NCBI RefSeq assembly: GCF_001544875.2
Contig: NZ_FCOA02000001.1
Location: 62,001-126,000, forward strand
Direction: 5' to 3'
From: Caballeronia hypogeia
Lineage (GTDB): Bacteria; Pseudomonadota; Gammaproteobacteria; Burkholderiales; Burkholderiaceae
DNA length: 64,000 nt
How positions within the stretch are numbered: position 1 is the first letter of the stretch; each line of letters starts with the position of its first letter. Below, piece after piece: positions 53,082 to 62,444 of the stretch. The notes beneath the pieces were generated by a model. It searched no databases. It was not told the origin of the DNA and worked only from the letters and a program-made list of their open reading frames with translations. The position numbers and the translations under genes were made by a program.

Positions 53082-53942
53082 ATGCAACCGACGATTCAGC
53101 CTTTCTTCGACATCAACACGGGCACGATGACCTACGTCGTCTTCGGCGCGACCGGCTCGGCGGCGGCCATCGTCGATCCCGTGCTCGACTACGATCCGAA
53201 GGCCGCACGCACCTCGACGACATCCGCCGATGCGGTCATCGCGTTCGTGCGCGAGCAGCGGCTTCAGGTCGAATGGATTCTGGAGACGCACGCGCACGCC
53301 GACCATCTCTCGGCGGCTCCGTATCTGAAGCGCGAACTGGGCGGGAAGATCGGCATCGGCGAATCGATACGCACGGTGCAGGGCGTGTTCAAGAAAATCT
53401 TCGATCTCGAGCGCGAGTTTCAACTCGACGGCTCGCAGTTCGATCACCTGTTCAGCGACGGCGAGCGCTTCATGATCGGCGAACTGGAGGCCTGCGCGCT
53501 GTTCGTGCCGGGCCACACGCCCGCCGACATGGCGTATCGGATCGGCGACGCCGTGTTCGTCGGCGACACGCTCTTCATGCCGGACCTGGGCACCGCGCGC
53601 TGCGATTTTCCGGGCGGCAGCGCGCGCACGCTGTATCGCTCGATTCAGCGCCTGCTCGCGCTCGACCCACACACGCGGCTGTTCGTCTGTCACGACTATC
53701 CGCCGGCCACGCGTGAGCCGCGCTGGCAAAGCACGGTGCTCGAGCAGCGCGAGCACAACATTCACGTGGGCGGCGGCAAGACCGAAGACGAGTTCGTGGT
53801 CATGCGCGAGGCGCGCGACGCCACGCTCGGCATGCCGACGCTCATCCTGCCCGCGATTCAGGTGAACATTCGCGCCGGCCAGTTTCCGCAAGCCGCCGAG
53901 AATGGCACGACATATCTCAAGATTCCGCTGAACGCGCTCTAA
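53082..53942 (+). CDS. MBL-fold hydrolase, persulfide dioxygenase (Blh/ETHE1)-like
   Basis: This 286-residue metallo-beta-lactamase-fold protein has the metal motif THAHADHLSAAPYL (about residues 69-82), VPGHTPADMAYRIG, GDTLFMPDLGTARCDFPGGSA and FVCHDYPP. The DxGTxRCDFPGG phrase is that of Blh/ETHE1-type non-heme-iron persulfide dioxygenases, which oxidise glutathione persulfide to sulfite. The start at 53082 follows GGGGGAA. It diverges from the DedA-rhodanese gene with 166 bp between. Blh genes are often next to rhodanese or sulfide genes. Confidence 0.85.
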   Translation: MQPTIQPFFDINTGTMTYVVFGATGSAAAIVDPVLDYDPKAARTSTTSADAVIAFVREQRLQVEWILETHAHADHLSAAPYLKRELGGKIGIGESIRTVQGVFKKIFDLEREFQLDGSQFDHLFSDGERFMIGELEACALFVPGHTPADMAYRIGDAVFVGDTLFMPDLGTARCDFPGGSARTLYRSIQRLLALDPHTRLFVCHDYPPATREPRWQSTVLEQREHNIHVGGGKTEDEFVVMREARDATLGMPTLILPAIQVNIRAGQFPQAAENGTTYLKIPLNAL

Positions 53943-54655
53943 GCTTCGATCCTTCCGCGCGTCACGCCGAGCAGATCGGCCATCGCGCGGCGCGCGGCGC
54001 TCGCATCGCGGGCGAGGATCGCGTAGAACACCGCCGTGTGCTCCGCGAGCGACGCGTTGTAGACATCCGCGCGCTTCGCGTTCAAGCGCAACTGGCCTTC
54101 GAGCGTGCGCTCGATCAGCGCGCCCAGCGGAATCAGCAATTCGTTGCTGCACGCGGCGAGCACGCCCAGATGAAAGTCGAGATCGGCCCGCACCCATTCG
54201 TCGACATTCTGCGCGTCGACCATGGCCTGATGCGCGCGTGTGAGCCGTTCGCGCGAGCTGTCCTCGTGATTGTCGGCGGCGAGCGCCGCCGCGTACGGCT
54301 CGATCATCTCGCGCATTTCCTGCAGCTTGAGCGCGAATTGCAGCGGCGGCGCGACGCGCGCGTACCAGTCGAGCATGTCGGCGTCGAGCAGATTCCACGC
54401 TTCGCGCGGGCGCACGCGCGTGCCCACTTTCGGACGCGACTCGATCAGCCCTTTCGACGTGAGCGTGCGCAACGCCTCGCGAAGCACCGTGCGGCTCACG
54501 CCGAAGCGCTCCATCAGTTCCGCTTCGCGCGGCAAGGGCGAGCCGGGCGCAACGTCGCCGCGCAGGATCGCCTTGCCTAATTCGTGCGTTACATGGCCAT
54601 GCAAGTCGCGGTGGATGATGGTGTTCTCCCAGGTTTGGGCAGGATTATCGGGCAT
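53939..54655 (-). CDS. GntR/FadR-family transcriptional regulator
   Basis: This 238-residue protein has a winged HTH (about residues 15-80: LPREAELMERFGVSRTVLREALRTLTSKGLIESRPKVGTRV) and an FCD ligand-binding domain (about 95-230) with metal-site residues in DFHLGVLAACSN and HTAVFYAI. It diverges from dgoD, so it is probably a DgoR-type repressor responding to D-galactonate. The last four bases overlap the converging MBL gene. Confidence 0.92.
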   Translation of the reverse strand: MPDNPAQTWENTIIHRDLHGHVTHELGKAILRGDVAPGSPLPREAELMERFGVSRTVLREALRTLTSKGLIESRPKVGTRVRPREAWNLLDADMLDWYARVAPPLQFALKLQEMREMIEPYAAALAADNHEDSSRERLTRAHQAMVDAQNVDEWVRADLDFHLGVLAACSNELLIPLGALIERTLEGQLRLNAKRADVYNASLAEHTAVFYAILARDASAARRAMADLLGVTRGRIEA

Positions 54656-54687
54656 TCAATTGATATTTTGTAAGCCCAAGCTGCGCC

Positions 54688-54703
54688 TTAATAATACTAT
54701 TAA
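54688..54703. promoter_or_regulatory. Operator candidate between the GntR gene and dgoD
   Basis: TTAATA (54688-54693) and TATTAA (54698-54703) form an inverted repeat around ATAC, in a markedly AT-rich stretch between the divergent GntR regulator and dgoD. The repeat is a plausible GntR-family site; it is 57 bases before dgoD. Confidence 0.5.
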
Positions 54704-54759
54704 TATGCTAAATCAGCAGGATTTTGCTACCATGCCGAAATCCTTCCTGGAGACGCTCA

Positions 54760-55908
54760 ATGAAAATCACGAAACTCGAGACCTTCATCGTTCCGCCGCG
54801 CTGGTGCTTCCTCAAGATCGAAACCGACGAAGGCATCACCGGTTGGGGCGAGCCGGTTGTCGAAGGCCGCGCGCATACGGTCGCTGCCGCCGTCGATGAA
54901 CTCGCCGACTATCTCGTCGGCAAAGACCCGCGTCATATCGAAGACTTGTGGCAGGTGATGTACCGCTCCGGCTTTTATCGCGGCGGGCCGGTCGGCATGA
55001 GCGCGATCGCGGGCGTCGATCAGGCGCTGTGGGACGTTCTCGGCAAGTTCCACGGCGTCCCGGTGCATGCGCTGCTTGGCGGCCAGGTGCGCGACAAGAT
55101 CAAGGTGTATTCGTGGATCGGCGGCGACCGTCCGAGCGATGTCGCGAACAACGCGCGCGCGGTGGTCGAACGCGGCTTCAAGGCGGTGAAGATGAACGGC
55201 TCGGAAGAGCTGCAGATCATCGATACGTTCGACAAGGTGCAGGGCGTGATCGACAACGTGCGCGCCGTGCGCGAGGCGGTCGGGCCGAACGTGGGCATCG
55301 GCGTCGATTTTCACGGACGCGTGCACAAGCCGATGGCGAAGGTGCTCGCCCGCGAACTCGATCCGTACAAGCTGATGTTCATCGAGGAGCCGGTGCTCTC
55401 GGAGAACGTCGAGGCGCTGCGCGATATCGTCAACCAGACGAGCACGCCGATCGCGCTCGGCGAGCGGCTCTATTCACGCTGGGACTTCAAGCACATTCTG
55501 GCCGGCGGTTATGTGGACATCATTCAGCCGGACGCGTCGCACGCGGGCGGGCTGACCGAATGCCGCAAGATCGCGACGATGGCCGAAGCGTACGACGTCG
55601 CGCTCGCGCTCCACTGCCCGCTCGGGCCGATCGCGCTCGCGACCTGCCTGCAGATCGACGCGATCAGCTACAACGCGTTCATTCAGGAGCAGAGCCTCGG
55701 CATTCACTACAACAAGGGCAACGACCTGCTCGATTACATCAAGAATCCGGAAGTCTTCAAGTACGACGACGGCATGGTGTCGATCCCGCAAGGGCCGGGG
55801 CTGGGCATCGAAGTGAACGAGGAAAAGGTGCGCGAGATGGCGAAGGTCGGGCACCGGTGGCGTAATCCGGTGTGGCGGCATGCGGATGGCAGCGTCGCCG
55901 AATGGTGA
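54760..55908 (+). CDS. dgoD: D-galactonate dehydratase
   Basis: This 382-residue enolase-superfamily protein dehydrates D-galactonate to 2-keto-3-deoxygalactonate in the De Ley-Doudoroff route. Length equals that of E. coli DgoD. Metal-binding acidic residues are in [26 protein letters not shown] and [27 protein letters not shown] and [16 protein letters not shown] follow. The ATG at 54760 gives the standard [15 protein letters not shown] start. dgoK, dgoA and dgoT are not adjacent, so later steps lie elsewhere. Confidence 0.95.
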   Translation: MKITKLETFIVPPRWCFLKIETDEGITGWGEPVVEGRAHTVAAAVDELADYLVGKDPRHIEDLWQVMYRSGFYRGGPVGMSAIAGVDQALWDVLGKFHGVPVHALLGGQVRDKIKVYSWIGGDRPSDVANNARAVVERGFKAVKMNGSEELQIIDTFDKVQGVIDNVRAVREAVGPNVGIGVDFHGRVHKPMAKVLARELDPYKLMFIEEPVLSENVEALRDIVNQTSTPIALGERLYSRWDFKHILAGGYVDIIQPDASHAGGLTECRKIATMAEAYDVALALHCPLGPIALATCLQIDAISYNAFIQEQSLGIHYNKGNDLLDYIKNPEVFKYDDGMVSIPQGPGLGIEVNEEKVREMAKVGHRWRNPVWRHADGSVAEW

Positions 55909-55941
55909 TCGCCTCGGCTGACCGCGCGTGGGACTGCGCGG

Positions 55942-57738
55942 TCAGCGTTTCAGATTCGCTTTGAGCGCGCCGCGCAGCGCGTTGCTGATGAGCACGGCTT
56001 CGGCTGCCTGCAAGTCGTCGATCGTCAGCACGCGTTCAACGGCGCCGAGTTCTTCCTTGAGCACGGCGCGCATCACGCCCGGCAGAACGCCGGCGTCGAT
56101 GGGCGGCGTGAACCACTTGCCGTCGAGTTGCACGAAGACGCTCGAGCGGCCGCCCTCGGTGAGTTCGCCGCGCTCGTTGACAAACAGCATGTCGAACGCG
56201 CCTTCCACTTCGGCGGCTTTCCACGCGCGATCGTAGTCGGCGCGGCGCGTCGTTTTGTGCCTGAGCAATGGGTCGCCGGACGACTGCGGGGCAAAACCGC
56301 GATCCGATGCGAGCAACACATTCACCGTATCCGACGCCAACGGCGCGAGCGGCGCACCGGTGATCGCGATGCGCCCGCTCTTGTCCAGCGCGACGCGCAG
56401 ACGATACGGCTTCCCCGCGTCGAGTCCCGCGCAATGCTGCGCGACTTGCGCATCGAGCGCGTGTTGATCGAACGCGAAACCGAGATATGCGGCGCTCGAC
56501 TGCAGGCGCGCCACGTGACGCGCGTAATGCCGCACGCCTTCGTCGCGCGTGGCGTAAGTCGTCTCGAAGAGTTCGAAGCCCGGATCGGCGCCTGTGAGAA
56601 AGCGCGCTTTCAACAGACACTCTTGATATTCGTCGGCGGCGACGCTGTCGAGCACGATGCCCGCGCCGATGCCGAGTTCGCCGCGCTTTTGCGCCGCATC
56701 GACGACGAGCGTGCGAATCGCGACCGACAGACAGAGGTCGCCGTCCGCGTCGAGCCAGCCGATCGCGCCGGTATACAGGCCGCGCGGCGTGCTCTCGATT
56801 TCATCGATCAACTGCATCGTGCGGTACTTCGGCGCGCCGGTGATCGAGCCGCACGGAAAAAGCGCGCGCACGATGCCGGCGAACGACGTGCCGGGAATCA
56901 CGCGCGCCTCGATGGTGGACGTCATCTGCCACACCGACGCATAAGGCTCGACGGAAAACAGCGCCGGCACGTTCACCGAGTCCGTGACCGCGACGCGCGA
57001 CATGTCGTTGCGCAACAGGTCGACGATCATCACGTTCTCGGCGCGATTCTTCGGGTCGAGCCGCAGCGTTTCGGGATCGGCGTCGCGCGGCGCGGTGCCT
57101 TTCATCGGCCGGGCGCGCAGCAGATCGCCTCGCTTTTCGATGAACAGCTCCGGCGAGCACGACACGACCGAGCGGCCATCCGGCAACGCGATGAACGCGC
57201 CGTACTTCACGGCCTGGCGCTCGCGCAGACGGCGGTAGAGCGCGAGGGGCGCGCCGAAGACATCGAAGTCCAGCCGATACGTGTAGTTGATCTGATACGA
57301 CTCGCCTTCGCGCAAGGCGTCCTGCACGGCGGCGATGGCCTGATCGAATTCATCGCGCGTGACGCTCGAACTCATGCCCGCCACGCCGGCCACATCGCTC
57401 AGGGAATCTTTCGACGCAAGCCAGGCATCCACTTCGTCGCACGACAGATGCGCGCAATCGCGGAACATCAGCACTCGCAGCGCGTGATCTTCGCCTCGGC
57501 CGATATGCGCGAACTGCAAATTGCGCCCGAACTCGTAATCCGCGACGACGACCGCGTGCAGGCCTTCTTGCAGATCACGTTCGATATCTGCGCAGACTTC
57601 GTCGAGCGCACGAGGGTCCACGCACACTCGTTCGTGCGCGAAGTCCGTGTACAAACGACTCGACCGCCTTTCGGCGGTCGCGTCGCAATCGTCGAGCAGC
57701 GCGTATACCGCGCCGCGCTCTTGCACTTTCATCGTCAT
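55942..57738 (-). CDS. pabB: Fused aminodeoxychorismate synthase component I and lyase (PabB-PabC)
   Basis: This 598-residue protein joins a chorismate-binding domain (about residues 1-385) and a PLP fold-IV lyase domain (about 395-598). The first has QINYTYRLDF, PMKGTAPRDAD (active-site Lys of the PIKGT type), PCGSITGAPKYRTMQLI and GELGIGAGIVLDS; the second has LLRHKTTRRADYD (PLP Lys) and LTEGGRSSVFV. It makes 4-amino-4-deoxychorismate and then p-aminobenzoate for folate, linking it to folK. Glutamine amidotransferase PabA is not in the window. It is next to dnaJ with 31 bp between. Confidence 0.92.
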   Translation of the reverse strand: MTMKVQERGAVYALLDDCDATAERRSSRLYTDFAHERVCVDPRALDEVCADIERDLQEGLHAVVVADYEFGRNLQFAHIGRGEDHALRVLMFRDCAHLSCDEVDAWLASKDSLSDVAGVAGMSSSVTRDEFDQAIAAVQDALREGESYQINYTYRLDFDVFGAPLALYRRLRERQAVKYGAFIALPDGRSVVSCSPELFIEKRGDLLRARPMKGTAPRDADPETLRLDPKNRAENVMIVDLLRNDMSRVAVTDSVNVPALFSVEPYASVWQMTSTIEARVIPGTSFAGIVRALFPCGSITGAPKYRTMQLIDEIESTPRGLYTGAIGWLDADGDLCLSVAIRTLVVDAAQKRGELGIGAGIVLDSVAADEYQECLLKARFLTGADPGFELFETTYATRDEGVRHYARHVARLQSSAAYLGFAFDQHALDAQVAQHCAGLDAGKPYRLRVALDKSGRIAITGAPLAPLASDTVNVLLASDRGFAPQSSGDPLLRHKTTRRADYDRAWKAAEVEGAFDMLFVNERGELTEGGRSSVFVQLDGKWFTPPIDAGVLPGVMRAVLKEELGAVERVLTIDDLQAAEAVLISNALRGALKANLKR

Positions 57739-57769
57739 GCTCGCACGACGTAAAACACCATCGACCGCA

Positions 57770-58906
57770 TCAGTCGAAGAAGCTCTTCACGCGGTCGAAC
57801 CAGCTCTTGCTTTGCGGACTATGCCGCGCGCCGCCCTGCTCCAGCGACTTCTCGAACTGCTTGAGCAGATCGCGCTGCTGCTCGGTGAGCTTGACCGGCG
57901 TTTCCACCTGCACATGCACGTAGAGGTCGCCAGCAATGCTCGAACGCAAGCCCTTGATGCCCTTGCCGCGCAGCCGGAACGTCTTGCCCGACTGTGTGCC
58001 TTCCGGCACGGTGAAGCTCGCACGGCCCGCGAGCGTAGGCACTTCGATCTCGCCGCCCAGCGCCGCCGTGGTGAACGGAATCGGCATCTGGCAATGCAGG
58101 TCGTCGCCGTCGCGCTCGAACACCGAGTGCTGCTTGATGTGGATCTCCACATACAGGTCGCCGCTCGGGCCGCCGTTGATGCCCGGCTCGCCGTTGCCCG
58201 CCGAACGGATACGCATGCCGTCGTCGATGCCCGCCGGAATCTTCACTTCCAGCGTCTTGGTTTCCTTCACCTTGCCTGCGCCGTGGCAGGTCGCGCACGG
58301 ATCGGGAATGTAGGAGCCGCTGCCGTGACACTTCGGGCACGTCTGCTGGATGCTGAAGAAACCCTGCGACATGCGCACCTGGCCCTGACCATGACAGGTC
58401 GGGCAGGTTTCGGGCTTCGTGCCGGGTTTCGCGCCCGAGCCGTGGCAGACATTACAGTTGACCCAGCTCGGCACGCGAATCTGCGTGTCATAGCCGTGCG
58501 CCGCCTGCTCCAGCGTGATTTCCATGCTGTAGCGCAGGTCCGCGCCGCGATAGACCTGCGGACCCGCACGCCCGCCGCGTCCGCCGCCGCCGGCCGCCTG
58601 TCCGAAGATGTCGCCGAAAATATCGCCGAAAGCATCGGCGAATCCACCGAAGCCTTGCGCGCCCGCGCCCGCCATGTTCGGATCGACGCCCGCATGGCCG
58701 TACTGATCGTAGGCCGCCCGCTTCTGCTGGTCGGAGAGCATTTCATAGGCCTCCTTCGCCTCCTTGAAATTCTCTTCCGCCTTCTTGTTGTCCGGATTGC
58801 GGTCGGGGTGATACTTCATCGCGAGCTTGCGATACGCCTTCTTGATCTCGTCGTCGCTCGCGTTTTTCGCGACGCCCAGAACGTCGTAGTAATCCCGTTT
58901 CGCCAT
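57770..58906 (-). CDS. dnaJ: Chaperone protein DnaJ
   Basis: This 378-residue co-chaperone stimulates DnaK ATP hydrolysis. The J-domain carries HPD in MKYHPDRNP (about residue 33), followed by a Gly-rich linker ([20 protein letters not shown]), then four CxxCxGxG zinc-finger repeats ([32 protein letters not shown]), and the C-terminal substrate domain. It is downstream of dnaK but separated by two intrinsic terminators, so its expression may be lower than or independent of dnaK. Confidence 0.97.
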   Translation of the reverse strand: MAKRDYYDVLGVAKNASDDEIKKAYRKLAMKYHPDRNPDNKKAEENFKEAKEAYEMLSDQQKRAAYDQYGHAGVDPNMAGAGAQGFGGFADAFGDIFGDIFGQAAGGGGRGGRAGPQVYRGADLRYSMEITLEQAAHGYDTQIRVPSWVNCNVCHGSGAKPGTKPETCPTCHGQGQVRMSQGFFSIQQTCPKCHGSGSYIPDPCATCHGAGKVKETKTLEVKIPAGIDDGMRIRSAGNGEPGINGGPSGDLYVEIHIKQHSVFERDGDDLHCQMPIPFTTAALGGEIEVPTLAGRASFTVPEGTQSGKTFRLRGKGIKGLRSSIAGDLYVHVQVETPVKLTEQQRDLLKQFEKSLEQGGARHSPQSKSWFDRVKSFFD

Positions 58907-59019
58907 GTCGGTTCGATGCCGCCGCGCTTGACCCGCGACGGTTCCTCTCAGATGCTGCGGATTGCGTGCTGCAACCCGCGCGTAAACCTTTCGCGCCCCG
59001 CCCGAAGCGACGCGCCTCT

Positions 59020-59063
59020 AAAAACAACGTGCCCGGAGAGCCAAAAAGCTCGCCAGGCGCGTT
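59020..59063 (-). terminator. Second intrinsic terminator between dnaK and dnaJ
   Basis: On the minus strand a 16-position stem (59063-59048 with 59041-59026) has two mismatches and one wobble, a loop of Ts, and is followed by GTTTTT. It lies after the first terminator and about 115 bases before the dnaJ start. Confidence 0.7.
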
Positions 59064-59100
59064 CCACGTCAGACGCGTCCCGCGTCCCGGTGATACCACC

Positions 59101-59134
59101 GAAAAGGCGCGTGAATGTCGCCACTCACGCGCCT
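59101..59134 (-). terminator. First intrinsic terminator after dnaK
   Basis: AGGCGCGTGA (59105-59114) and TCACGCGCCT (59125-59134) pair perfectly in a 10-bp stem; on the minus strand it runs into TTTT (59104-59101). It begins eight bases past the dnaK stop. Confidence 0.8.
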
Positions 59135-59142
59135 CAAACGGC

Positions 59143-61098
59143 TTAGTCCTTCTTCACTTCCTTGAAGTCGGCGTCGACGACGTCGTCGTGATGCTGGCTC
59201 GCGCCCGCATCAGCCGATGCACCCGCGCCTGCCGCACCCGCAGCCGCGCCGGCCGCGCCCTGCTGCGCCTGCATGTCGGCGTACATCTTTTCGCCGAGCT
59301 TCTGCGAGGCTTGCGCCAGCGCTTCGACCTTCGCTTCGAGCGTGGCCTTGTCCGACGCGTTGTCCTTCAGCGCGTCTTCGAGGTCCTTCAATGCCGCTTC
59401 GATCTTTTCCTTCTCGGCCGCGTCCACCTTGTCGCCATACTCCGCGACCGCCTTCTTCGTGCTGTGGACCAGTGCGTCGCCCTGGTTACGCGTGTCGGCC
59501 AGCTCGCGCAGCTTGTGATCTTCCTCGGCGTTGGCTTCGGCGTCCTTCACCATCTTGTCGATTTCCGCGTCGGTCAGACCCGAGTTCGCCTTGATGGTGA
59601 TCTTGTTTTCCTTGCCCGTCGCCTTGTCCTTCGCGCCCACGTGCAGAATGCCGTTCGCGTCGATGTCGAAAGTCACTTCGATCTGCGGCGTGCCGCGCGG
59701 CGCCGGCGGAATGCCTTCGAGGTTGAACTCGCCGAGCAGCTTGTTGCCCGCGGCCATTTCACGCTCGCCCTGGAACACCTTGATCGTCACGGCGCCCTGG
59801 TTGTCGTCGGCCGTCGAGTACACCTGCGAGTGCTTCGTCGGGATCGTGGTGTTCTTGTTGATCATCTTCGTCATCACGCCGCCGAGCGTTTCGATGCCGA
59901 GCGACAGAGGCGTCACGTCGAGCAGCAGAACGTCCTTGCGGTCGCCCGACAGAACCTGACCCTGAATCGCGGCGCCCACGGCCACGGCTTCGTCCGGGTT
60001 CACGTCACGACGCGGATCCTTGCCGAAGAACTCCTTCACCTTTTCCTGCACCTTCGGCATACGCGTCATGCCGCCGACGAGAATCACGTCGTCGATTTCG
60101 CCGACCTTCACGCCTGCGTCCTTGATCGCGGTGCGGCACGGTTCGATCGTGCGCTCGATCAGCTCTTCGACCAGCGCTTCCAGCTTCGCACGGGTGAACT
60201 TCAAGTTCAGGTGCTTCGGACCGGAGGCATCTGCCGTGATGTACGGCAGGTTGATGTCGGTCTGCTGCGTGGACGACAGTTCGATCTTCGCCTTTTCAGC
60301 GGCTTCCTTCAGGCGTTGCAGCGCGAGCACGTCCTTCGACAGGTCGACGCCCTGCTCCTTCTTGAACTCGCCGATGATGTAATCGATGATGCGCTGGTCG
60401 AAGTCTTCACCGCCCAGGAACGTGTCGCCGTTCGTGGAGAGCACTTCGAACTGCATCTCGCCGTCCACGTCCGCGATTTCGATGATCGAAATGTCGAACG
60501 TGCCGCCGCCCAGGTCGAACACGGCAATCTTGCGGTCGCCCTTTTCGGCCTTGTCGAGACCGAACGCGAGCGCTGCCGCCGTCGGCTCGTTGATGATGCG
60601 CTTGACTTCCAGACCGGCGATGCGGCCTGCGTCCTTGGTGGCCTGACGCTGGCTGTCGTTGAAGTACGCCGGAACCGTGATGACGGCTTCCGTCACCGGC
60701 TCGCCGAGGTAGTCTTCAGCGGTCTTCTTCATCTTGCGCAGGACTTCCGCGGAAACCTGCGACGGCGCGAGCTTCGAGCCATGCGCCTCGACCCATGCAT
60801 CGCCGTTGTCGTGCTTGACGATCTTGTACGGCATCAGGCCGATGTCCTTCTGCACTTCCTTCTCGTCGAATCGACGGCCGATCAGGCGCTTGACCGCGTA
60901 CAGCGTGTTGCGCGGGTTGGTGACCGACTGACGCTTCGCGGGCGCGCCGACGAGGATCTCGTTGTCATCCATGTAAGCGATGATCGACGGCGTGGTGCGC
61001 GCGCCTTCCGAGTTCTCGATGACCTTGACCTGATTGCCTTCCATCAGCGCCACGCACGAGTTCGTGGTGCCGAGGTCGATGCCGATAATTTTGCCCAT
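59143..61098 (-). CDS. dnaK: Chaperone protein DnaK (Hsp70)
   Basis: This 651-residue ATPase folds and refolds proteins with DnaJ and GrpE. Motifs are [59 protein letters not shown] and [18 protein letters not shown], followed by the substrate domain and a C-terminal tail ending in [14 protein letters not shown] sigma-32-type -35 stands upstream. GrpE is 228 bp upstream on the same strand. Confidence 0.98.
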   Translation of the reverse strand: MGKIIGIDLGTTNSCVALMEGNQVKVIENSEGARTTPSIIAYMDDNEILVGAPAKRQSVTNPRNTLYAVKRLIGRRFDEKEVQKDIGLMPYKIVKHDNGDAWVEAHGSKLAPSQVSAEVLRKMKKTAEDYLGEPVTEAVITVPAYFNDSQRQATKDAGRIAGLEVKRIINEPTAAALAFGLDKAEKGDRKIAVFDLGGGTFDISIIEIADVDGEMQFEVLSTNGDTFLGGEDFDQRIIDYIIGEFKKEQGVDLSKDVLALQRLKEAAEKAKIELSSTQQTDINLPYITADASGPKHLNLKFTRAKLEALVEELIERTIEPCRTAIKDAGVKVGEIDDVILVGGMTRMPKVQEKVKEFFGKDPRRDVNPDEAVAVGAAIQGQVLSGDRKDVLLLDVTPLSLGIETLGGVMTKMINKNTTIPTKHSQVYSTADDNQGAVTIKVFQGEREMAAGNKLLGEFNLEGIPPAPRGTPQIEVTFDIDANGILHVGAKDKATGKENKITIKANSGLTDAEIDKMVKDAEANAEEDHKLRELADTRNQGDALVHSTKKAVAEYGDKVDAAEKEKIEAALKDLEDALKDNASDKATLEAKVEALAQASQKLGEKMYADMQAQQGAAGAAAGAAGAGASADAGASQHHDDVVDADFKEVKKD

Positions 61099-61204
61099 TT
61101 TTTATCACTCTCCTAACTTTGATCGCGGTGGCGTTGCGGCTTGCCATACGCCGGCTTTCTGCCGGCTTACCGGGCCGAATGCCCAAAATTCATACCTGTA
61201 CGCA

Positions 61205-61232
61205 AGATAAGTGCGCCGATTTCGATTTCAAG
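61205..61232 (-). promoter_or_regulatory. Probable sigma-32 promoter of dnaK
   Basis: Minus-strand CTTGAAA (61232-61226) is a perfect sigma-32 -35 box. About 14 bases downstream lies CTTATCT (about 61211-61205), only a weak -10 match (consensus CCCCATNT). It is about 107 bases before the dnaK start. The -35 is convincing, the -10 less so. Confidence 0.55.
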
Positions 61233-61326
61233 ACCCTGAACACAATGCGGTCTATAACTTTTTTCACGCCGGTTGGCCAGGCCCGAAGCGCGTCCGGTCG
61301 TCCGGCGGCGTCTTGTCGTGGTGCGC

Positions 61327-61929
61327 TTACTTCGGCGCGGCGACCGTGACGAGCGCCGGGCGCAATACGCGGTCGGAGATGATGTAACCCTTTTGCAGCA
61401 CGGAGACAACGGTGTTCGGATCCTGCTCGGCGGGCACCATCGAAATGGCCTGATGACGATGCGGATCGAATTTCTCGCCAATCGGATTGACCGCGACCAC
61501 ACGGCCCTTCTCCAGCGCGCCGCTCAACTGGCGCAGCGTCAGTTCGACGCCCTCGCGCACCTTGGCGACATCCGTCGACTGGTCGGCGAGCGCCGCTTCC
61601 AGGCTGTCGAGCACCGGCAGCAGGTTTTCCGCGAAGTTTTCGATGGCGAATTTGTGCGCTTTCGCGACGTCTTCCTGGCCGCGGCGACGGACATTCTCCG
61701 TCTCAGCCTTGGCGCGCAGGAAATCTTCCTTGAGCGCCGCAATGGTCGCCTGTGCCTCGGCGAGCGCGGCTTCGCTTCCGTTCGATGCGGGCTGAGCCGC
61801 CGCGGCGGCTTCCGCCTGTGCGGCCTGAGCCGGCTGAGCCGCCGCGTTGGTCGGGTCGGCGGCCTGGCGCGCGTTTTCGTCGGCGGGCGTCGGGTTCTGG
61901 CTCGCTGAATTCTCTTGCGTGTTTTCCAT
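61327..61929 (-). CDS. grpE: Nucleotide exchange factor GrpE
   Basis: This 200-residue protein releases ADP from DnaK. The N-terminal about 65 residues are Ala/Gln-rich and disordered; a long coiled-coil follows ([29 protein letters not shown]), then the beta domain with [24 protein letters not shown]. The ATG at 61929 gives the usual MENTQENSA start. It has a strong sigma-32 promoter 80-106 bases upstream. Confidence 0.96.
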   Translation of the reverse strand: MENTQENSASQNPTPADENARQAADPTNAAAQPAQAAQAEAAAAAQPASNGSEAALAEAQATIAALKEDFLRAKAETENVRRRGQEDVAKAHKFAIENFAENLLPVLDSLEAALADQSTDVAKVREGVELTLRQLSGALEKGRVVAVNPIGEKFDPHRHQAISMVPAEQDPNTVVSVLQKGYIISDRVLRPALVTVAAPK

Positions 61930-62282
61930 GTCGCTGAATGTGCAATGCTGAAAGTTGAATCGGATGCGAAAGCGACCTTTCGATCGCGTTTTTCGCACTA
62001 GCGGCGGAAATTGGGGCGTCGAAGGCATTTTCAAGCCTTCGGGACGAATTTTTCGGACTTTATTCAGTGGCTTGCGCGTACGCGAAACAGCCGGTAACAC
62101 ACACCTCGCGCCGCCCTGCAGATTCAGATTGAGGGAAAGCCCTGACTCGCCTAAACTTCGTTCAAGCATCGCAGGACGCACGTTTACCCTAATCCTACGA
62201 ATGCTTCAATCCGCTTACAGCGCATGCCCGTTTCCTGACCCGGCCACTTCCCGACCGGGCAAACCCGTTCTCCGGGGGTACC
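61930..62282. other. Intergenic region between grpE and the small membrane protein gene
   Basis: These 353 bases hold the grpE sigma-32 promoter at 62009-62035. A CCCGG/CCGGG hairpin (about 62239-62258) precedes the small gene at 62283. I see no other gene. Confidence 0.6.
62009..62035 (-). promoter_or_regulatory. Sigma-32 promoter of grpE
   Basis: Minus-strand CTTGAAA (62035-62029), 12 bases, then CCCCAATT (62016-62009) closely match the heat-shock sigma-32 consensus (CTTGAAA, 11-15 bp, CCCCATNT). It lies 80 bases before the grpE start. Confidence 0.82.
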
Positions 62283-62444
62283 ATGAAACTGACCTTTGCT
62301 ATCGCGGTGGTCGCCCTGGTACTCGTCGCGGGAACGACCACAATCTGCATGTCCGGCGCCGTGACCGACCGTAACACCGAGTACGGGGGCGTACACGCGA
62401 CCATGGAACAGTTCTTTAATCCGAACCAGCAAATTTGTCGATGA
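62283..62444 (+). CDS. Small exported or membrane protein, 53 residues
   Basis: An ATG at 62283 opens a 53-codon frame with a basic start and hydrophobic core (MKLTFAIAVVALVLVAGTT), then a polar tail ending in FFNPNQQICR. The layout is that of a signal peptide or single membrane anchor. GGGGG lies just before it, a weak ribosome binding site. Its last 29 bases overlap the 3' end of the converging S4-domain gene. I recognise no family. Confidence 0.45.
   Translation: MKLTFAIAVVALVLVAGTTTICMSGAVTDRNTEYGGVHATMEQFFNPNQQICR

Noticed and set aside
51735..54398. 887-codon minus-strand frame running through several genes
   Set aside because: It crosses the DedA-rhodanese, MBL and GntR genes in another frame and is almost all Arg/Ala/Asp.
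58966..61116. 716-codon plus-strand frame opposite dnaK
   Set aside because: dnaK is certain on the minus strand; long antisense frames over dnaK are a known artefact.
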